Assembly: GCA_025450155.1 (NCBI GenBank)
Contig: JANWIB010000110.1
Location: forward strand, 1-8,693
Direction: 5' to 3'
Origin: Sphingobacteriaceae bacterium
GTDB taxonomy: Bacteria; Bacteroidota; Bacteroidia; Sphingobacteriales; Sphingobacteriaceae
DNA length: 8,693 nucleotides
In this document: one piece after another, positions 5,030 through 8,693 of the stretch
Position numbering within the stretch: the first letter of the stretch is position 1
How the letters are laid out: every line of letters begins with the position of its first letter
Translations under genes and position numbers: made by a program
Notes under the pieces: model-generated
The model's input: only the letters and a program-made list of their open reading frames with translations
Told to the model about the DNA's origin: nothing
Databases searched by the model: none

Positions 5030-6007
5030 CTATTCCCCAAAGTGTTTTTGATTTTTAGTAACGTTTTCCATGGTCCACCCAATATCCATTTGCTTTTCCT
5101 CACTCCTAACATCGCAGTTCTTCATTCTGCAATAATGGCAACATTGTGGTAAACAGGGATCTGCATGAATAAAAAATTCCGTTCTTAATATCCCCTGTTC
5201 GTTTATTAAGCTATCTATTTTAGAAATTTCATCGTGTACCTGATTCAGATCAAAATAATATGGCAACGTTACGTGACAATCAATGTGAAATTCATTTCCG
5301 TAGCGTTGTGTGCGCAGATTATGAATATCAATCCATGCATCTCGCCGATGCTTATCTAAAATGTATACGATGTCTTTTACCTGAGAAAAATCAGACTCAT
5401 CCATTAATCCTCCTACAGACTTACGCACTAATTTATATCCATGAAAAATAATATAAAGCCCCAATAAAATGGACAAAAGACTGTCTAAGTAAGCAATTTT
5501 TGTAAAATGCATCAGCAAAAGCCCTAAAACCAGGCCGCCACTACTATAAGCATCTGTCTGTAAATGTTTTCCATCCGCAAACAGTGTAAGCGAATGGAGC
5601 TTTTTACTTTGATAAATCAGATAAGAACCTAATAAAAAATTAACCACCCCAGTTGAAGCAATGATGATTGAACCATCAAAAAGAGAGGAGATTGTTTGAG
5701 GATAGAAAAGGTTATAAATTGATTTTAGGATGATTAAGATACCAGCCAAAAGAATGAGAATGCCTTCAACAAACATGGAAAAGAATTCTACCTTTCCATG
5801 TCCATACGGATGATTCAGGTCTTTTGGCCGGGCAGAAAGATAAATACTATAAAAAGCAAATGCACTTGCCAAAACATTCACGATACTTTCGGCTGCATCT
5901 GTAAGAATGGCATTGGATGAGGTAATAAAATATGCCGTAAACTTCCCAATCATTAGTATAGTGCCAATGATTATGGATAATAAGATCGTCTTTCTATGTG
6001 CTTGCAA
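5030..6007 (-). CDS. Cation diffusion facilitator (CDF) metal transporter with C-terminal cysteine cluster
   Basis: The protein is a 325-aa inner-membrane exporter of divalent metal ions (Zn, Fe, Mn or Co), driven by proton antiport in this family. Six helices are visible in about residues 8-195. Site-A candidates in helix 2 are Asp37, Glu40 and Asn44 (LTDAAESIVN); helix 5 has His148-x3-Asp152. The conserved HPYGHGK (66-72) precedes helix 3. The cytoplasmic domain carries His229, His241, Asp243 and His245 (DIHNLRTQRYGNEFHIDCH), as in FieF-type proteins. A tail cluster Cys285-x3-CC-x2-C-x4-Cys298 may bind metal. The frame has no ATG before the first helix; the in-frame upstream stop is at 6035-6037, and TTG at 6005-6007 is the only plausible start. 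It is the first gene of the five-gene minus-strand run. Metal specificity cannot be read from sequence. Confidence 0.92.
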   Translation of the reverse strand: MQAHRKTILLSIIIGTILMIGKFTAYFITSSNAILTDAAESIVNVLASAFAFYSIYLSARPKDLNHPYGHGKVEFFSMFVEGILILLAGILIILKSIYNLFYPQTISSLFDGSIIIASTGVVNFLLGSYLIYQSKKLHSLTLFADGKHLQTDAYSSGGLVLGLLLMHFTKIAYLDSLLSILLGLYIIFHGYKLVRKSVGGLMDESDFSQVKDIVYILDKHRRDAWIDIHNLRTQRYGNEFHIDCHVTLPYYFDLNQVHDEISKIDSLINEQGILRTEFFIHADPCLPQCCHYCRMKNCDVRSEEKQMDIGWTMENVTKNQKHFGE

Positions 6008-6025
6008 ACCGGAGGTTTTGAAGGG

Positions 6026-6033
6026 TAAAGTTA
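6026..6033 (-). promoter_or_regulatory. Candidate -7 element for the CDF-bioA-sirtuin gene run
   Basis: On the minus strand the bases read TAACTTTA, one mismatch from the Bacteroidota TAnnTTTG element, about 18 bases before the TTG start of the CDF gene. No good TTTG is visible at the expected upstream spacing. It is the best candidate in the 114-bp divergent region for the minus-strand operon. Confidence 0.3.
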
Positions 6034-6106
6034 ATTATTCGGTAAAAAATAAGGTTCTTTTCTGGCTTAAATATATTTTTAATCCTGTCTCTTCCGTATC
6101 TCTTTT

Positions 6107-6114
6107 TATATTTG
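6107..6114 (+). promoter_or_regulatory. Bacteroidota -7 promoter element of the aminotransferase gene
   Basis: TATATTTG is an exact match to TAnnTTTG and ends 7 bases before the ATG at 6122. Since this element lies just upstream of the transcription start in Bacteroidota, the mRNA would have almost no leader. The expected -33 TTTG is poor (CCTG near 6084). An alternative one-mismatch element, TATATTTT at 6072-6079, would give a leader of about 35 bases. Confidence 0.5.
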
Positions 6115-6121
6115 CCCTATT

Positions 6122-7342
6122 ATGAGCATACTATCAGATAGAATCAATAACCTGGCCGAATCGGCTACTATTAAAATGGCTAAATTAGGAAGAGAGCTGG
6201 CTGCACAGGGTGTAGATGTGATTAGCCTAAGTCTTGGAGAAACTGATTTCTATACGCCTGATTTCGTTAAAGAAGCTGCCAAAAAAGCAATTGATCAGAA
6301 CTATTCTTATTATACCCCTGTTGCCGGCTATCCAGAGTTACGTAAGGCAATAGCAACAAAGCTAAAACGAGAAAATAATTTGGAATATAACTTCGATCAG
6401 ATTATCGTTTCTACGGGTGCTAAACAATCGCTTGCCAATATCATGATGTGTTTGGTAAACCCTGGCGAAGAAGTGATTATACCTACACCTTATTGGGTTT
6501 CATACTCTGAACTGGTAAAGGTAGCTGAAGGAAAATCGGTTTTTATTGATACCACAATAGAAAGCAATTTTAAAATTACCCCCGAAGAGCTTGAAGCTGC
6601 TATTACTCCAAAAAGTAAAGCCTTTCTATTCTCTTCGCCGAATAATCCAACCGGTAGTGTTTATAGCCGCGATGAACTGGCCGCTCTGGTAAAGGTATTT
6701 GAAAAACATCCCAATATTTACATCATTTCTGATGAAATTTATGAGCATATTAATTTCTTAGACAAGCATGTATCTATTGCTGAGTTCCCAAGTATAAAAG
6801 ATCGCGTTATCATTATTAATGGCTTATCCAAAGCATATGCCATGACGGGCTGGAGAATTGGCTATTCGGTAAGTAGTAAAGAAATAGCCGATGCCTGCGA
6901 TAAATTTCAAAGTCAAATTACATCCGGAACCTGTTCTATAACCCAACGTGCAGGCCTTTCGGCTTACGAAGGGGGCTTAGAAACTGTAAAAGAGATGCGT
7001 GAAGCTTTTTTAAAGCGTCGTAATCTGGTTTATGATTTATTAAAAGATATTAACGGTGTAAAAGTTAACTTACCAGATGGCGCCTTTTATTTCTTCCCGG
7101 ATATCAGCTCCTTCTTTGGTAAAGCGGCCCCAGATGGCGAAATTATTAAAAATGCAGATGAATTGGCTTTATATTTATTAAATAAAGGGCATGTTGCGGT
7201 AGTTAGTGGTGATGCTTTTGGCGATCCTAAATCTATCCGTATTTCTTATGCTGCATCCGAAATAAAATTAAAAGAAGCTTTAAAACGGATTAAACAAGCA
7301 CTTGAGCTGCTGAAAGAGGTTAAATACGTTTCGGCAGTTTAA
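6122..7342 (+). CDS. Class I PLP-dependent aminotransferase, aspartate aminotransferase type
   Basis: This 406-aa cytoplasmic enzyme belongs to fold-type I aminotransferases of the AspAT I-gamma/I-beta kind, which exchange amino groups between aspartate (or related acids, in some members prephenate) and 2-oxoglutarate. Key residues are visible: LSLGETDFYTP (36-46), TGAKQ (98-102) in the phosphate-binding region, PTPYW (121-125), Asn175 in SSPNNPTG (171-178), Asp204 and Tyr207 in SDEIY, Schiff-base Lys237 in NGLSKAYAMTGWRIGY with Arg245, and Arg373 (SIRISY), which holds the substrate alpha-carboxylate. The ATG at 6122 precedes the typical N terminus (LSDRINNLAESATIKM). Two consecutive TAA codons end it (7340-7345). 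It is divergent from the CDF gene and followed by a hairpin. Aspartate is the likely substrate; arogenate formation is not excluded. Confidence 0.93.
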   Translation: MSILSDRINNLAESATIKMAKLGRELAAQGVDVISLSLGETDFYTPDFVKEAAKKAIDQNYSYYTPVAGYPELRKAIATKLKRENNLEYNFDQIIVSTGAKQSLANIMMCLVNPGEEVIIPTPYWVSYSELVKVAEGKSVFIDTTIESNFKITPEELEAAITPKSKAFLFSSPNNPTGSVYSRDELAALVKVFEKHPNIYIISDEIYEHINFLDKHVSIAEFPSIKDRVIIINGLSKAYAMTGWRIGYSVSSKEIADACDKFQSQITSGTCSITQRAGLSAYEGGLETVKEMREAFLKRRNLVYDLLKDINGVKVNLPDGAFYFFPDISSFFGKAAPDGEIIKNADELALYLLNKGHVAVVSGDAFGDPKSIRISYAASEIKLKEALKRIKQALELLKEVKYVSAV

Positions 7343-7357
7343 TAAGTATTACTATTT

Positions 7358-7396
7358 ATGTTTCCAGAACAATACCGTGTATTTTTCTGGAAACAT
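7358..7396 (+). terminator. Long hairpin after the aminotransferase gene, likely terminator
   Basis: Arms 7358-7369 (ATGTTTCCAGAA) and 7385-7396 are perfect 12-bp complements. After one C/T mismatch the stem continues with AATA (7371-7374) and TATT (7380-7383), closing on a 5-base loop CCGTG. It begins 15 bases after the TAA at 7342. No T tract follows directly, so it may end transcription imperfectly or protect the 3' end of the message. It separates the aminotransferase from the queA promoter. Confidence 0.6.
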
Positions 7397-7474
7397 TCGT
7401 TGTATCATCTACCCTTCTAAATAAATCATAAACAAAGTCACATCTCTATGAATTATTATACCAATTAAATTACG

Positions 7475-7482
7475 TAAATTTG
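7475..7482 (+). promoter_or_regulatory. Bacteroidota -7 promoter element of queA
   Basis: TAAATTTG matches TAnnTTTG exactly and is followed by CGCCC, a context I associate with active Bacteroidota promoters. It ends 27 bases before the queA ATG, giving an expected leader of about 20 to 25 bases. The -33 TTTG is not recognisable at about 19 bases upstream. The rest of 7397-7474 is AT-rich and shows nothing else. Confidence 0.6.
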
Positions 7483-7509
7483 CGCCCTTAAAAAATTTGT
7501 ATATATCGT

Positions 7510-8559
7510 ATGAAATTATCCCAGTTCAAATTCAATTTACCAGATTCTTTAATTGCTGACAAACCTTCGGAGGTACGGGATGAGGCACGCTTAATGGTAC
7601 TTAATCGTCAAACAGGGGCAATTGAGCATAAAATATTTAAAGATGTTCTGGGCTATTTTAATGAAGGCGATGTGATGATTTTAAATAACACGAAAGTTTT
7701 TCCGGCCAGGTTGTATGGTAACAAGGAGAAAACCGGTGCTACAATAGAAGTATTTTTGCTTCGGGAACTGAACAAGGATTTACGTTTATGGGATGTATTG
7801 GTTGATCCAGCCAGAAAAATCCGTGTGGGAAATAAGCTTTATTTTGGTGATGATGATTTACTGGTAGCAGAGGTTGTGGACAATACTACCTCTCGTGGAC
7901 GTACCATTCGCTTCCTTTTTGATGGGACTGATGAAGAATTTCGTCGAAACATTGAAATATTAGGAGAAACTCCCCTACCAAAATACATAAAGAGAAAAGC
8001 GACTGAGGAAGATAAAGAGCGTTATCAGACCATATTTGCTAAAAAAGAAGGTGCCGTGGCCGCTCCAACTGCTGGCTTACATTTTAGCAGGGAATTAATG
8101 AAGCGACTTGAGCTTAAGGGGGTTGAATTTGCCGAAGTAACCTTGCATGTAGGATTAGGAACTTTTAGGCCCGTTGAAGTGGAGGACTTAACGAAACATA
8201 AAATGGATTCGGAGCAATTTATAATTGAGCAGCATGATGCAGATATTGTAAATAAGGGTATTGAAGAAAAGAGAAGAGTCTGTGCAGTTGGAACAACCAG
8301 TATGCGGGCTATAGAATCGGCCGTATCTGCTAATAAAAGTTTAAAAGCAGCGAATGACTGGACAAGCAAATTTATTTTTCCTCCGTATGATTTTAGTATT
8401 GCTAACAGCATGATTACTAATTTCCATACACCCGAATCTACTTTATTAATGATGGTATCTGCTTTTGGAGGATACGAATACGTGATGCATGCATATGAAG
8501 TGGCTATAAAAGAAAAATATCGCTTCTATAGCTATGGAGATGCTATGCTGATTATTTAA
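7510..8559 (+). CDS. queA: S-adenosylmethionine:tRNA ribosyltransferase-isomerase (queuosine synthesis)
   Basis: QueA transfers and isomerises the ribosyl part of S-adenosylmethionine onto 7-aminomethyl-7-deazaguanine at the wobble position 34 of tRNAs with GUN anticodons, forming epoxyqueuosine. The 349-aa length matches the family (about 340-360). Conserved blocks are visible in order: the N-terminal F-x-LP-x-LIA-x-P...RD-x-ARLMVL (7-31), LNNTKVFPARL (58-68), GETPLPKYI (152-160), RYQT (171-174), GAVAAPTAGLHF (181-192), LHVGLGTFRPV (212-222), VGTTSMRAIES (260-270) and NFHTPESTLLMMVSAFGG (304-321). The start follows a good promoter element. ispD begins 79 bp downstream on the same strand. The sequence is intact, with no missing motif. 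Confidence 0.97.
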   Translation: MKLSQFKFNLPDSLIADKPSEVRDEARLMVLNRQTGAIEHKIFKDVLGYFNEGDVMILNNTKVFPARLYGNKEKTGATIEVFLLRELNKDLRLWDVLVDPARKIRVGNKLYFGDDDLLVAEVVDNTTSRGRTIRFLFDGTDEEFRRNIEILGETPLPKYIKRKATEEDKERYQTIFAKKEGAVAAPTAGLHFSRELMKRLELKGVEFAEVTLHVGLGTFRPVEVEDLTKHKMDSEQFIIEQHDADIVNKGIEEKRRVCAVGTTSMRAIESAVSANKSLKAANDWTSKFIFPPYDFSIANSMITNFHTPESTLLMMVSAFGGYEYVMHAYEVAIKEKYRFYSYGDAMLII

Positions 8560-8565
8560 TATAGA

Positions 8566-8637
8566 CTTGAGGGTTTAGCTATCAGATTGGAGACTATCTA
8601 ATAGCTAATAAATAAATCTCACCTTTCATATCTCAAG
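8566..8637 (+). promoter_or_regulatory. Nested hairpin between queA and ispD
   Basis: Arms 8575-8587 (TTAGCTATCAGAT) and 8596-8608 (ATCTAATAGCTAA) pair at 12 of 13 positions around an 8-base loop. CTTGAG (8566-8571) and CTCAAG (8632-8637) form an outer 6-bp pair that ends one base before the ispD ATG. No T tract follows the inner hairpin, so it may be an attenuator, a processing site or a partial terminator. The outer pair would place the ispD start at the edge of the structure. Confidence 0.45.
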
Positions 8638-8638
8638 G

Positions 8639-8693
8639 ATGAAGTATTATGCACTTATTGTAGCTGGTGGTTCCGGAAACAGGATGCAGGCTG
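8639..8693 (+). CDS. ispD: 2-C-methyl-D-erythritol 4-phosphate cytidylyltransferase, N-terminal fragment
   Basis: The window ends after 18 codons of a frame starting MKYYALIVAGGSGNRMQA. The LIVAGGSG-x-RM pattern is the CTP-binding loop at the start of IspD, which joins CTP and 2-C-methyl-D-erythritol 4-phosphate in the MEP route to isoprenoids. Other nucleotidyltransferases share the AGG-x-G-x-RM loop, but the short lead of six residues and the position after queA, an arrangement I recall in Bacteroidota, favour IspD. The bases CAAGG directly before the ATG are too close to act as a ribosome binding site. The rest of the gene lies outside the window. Confidence 0.8.
   Translation, partial: MKYYALIVAGGSGNRMQA

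Noticed and set aside
5907..6125. Plus-strand open frame across the divergent promoter region into the aminotransferase start.
   Set aside because: Its first part is antisense to the CDF gene and the rest is AT-rich promoter DNA; no conserved motif.
8025..8411. Minus-strand open frame of 128 codons.
   Set aside because: It is antisense to conserved queA motifs and shows no features of its own.

Overview
The window looks like a chromosomal segment of a Bacteroidota bacterium, most likely of the Sphingobacteriaceae (Pedobacter/Mucilaginibacter type). The grounds are the AT-rich intergenic DNA, the lack of clear Shine-Dalgarno sequences, two exact matches to the Bacteroidota -7 promoter element TAnnTTTG, a queA-ispD gene order, and protein variants (zinc-less Sir2, CDF transporter with a Cys cluster) that I recall from that phylum. 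The genus is an inference from memory, not from a search.

Left part (1-1973). A possible 3' end of a plus-strand gene (3-65) faces a minus-strand pair: a lipoprotein with two copies of the same small domain (1039-1707), followed 33 bp later by a seven-helix membrane protein (151-1005). Neither has a function I can name. Their 266-bp upstream region holds a perfect 12-bp tandem repeat (4.6 copies) and a cluster of direct and inverted repeats built on TTTCACAC/CTACAC.

Centre (1974-6007). Five tightly packed minus-strand genes read, in transcription order: a CDF metal exporter (TTG start), a NUDIX hydrolase, bioA (overlapping the NUDIX gene by 19 bp), a 204-aa ferritin-like probable di-iron protein (2-bp gap) and a Sir2 deacylase (5-bp gap). 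BioA makes the biotin precursor DAPA, but no other bio gene is present. The close coupling of BioA to an uncharacterised di-iron protein and a zinc-less sirtuin with the Tyr-x-x-Arg dicarboxyl-acyl signature is the most interesting context in the window. The bioA frame also contains an in-frame 7-bp microsatellite.

Right part (6008-8693). A divergent 114-bp region leads to a plus-strand class I aminotransferase of the aspartate type, apparently with a nearly leaderless transcript. A long hairpin follows it, then queA (queuosine tRNA modification) with its own promoter, a second hairpin, and the first 18 codons of ispD (MEP isoprenoid pathway).

Most of the window is ordinary housekeeping. I see no IS element, tRNA, rRNA, CRISPR array or phage gene. 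The less explained parts are the lipoprotein/seven-helix pair and the bioA/ferritin-like/sirtuin cluster.
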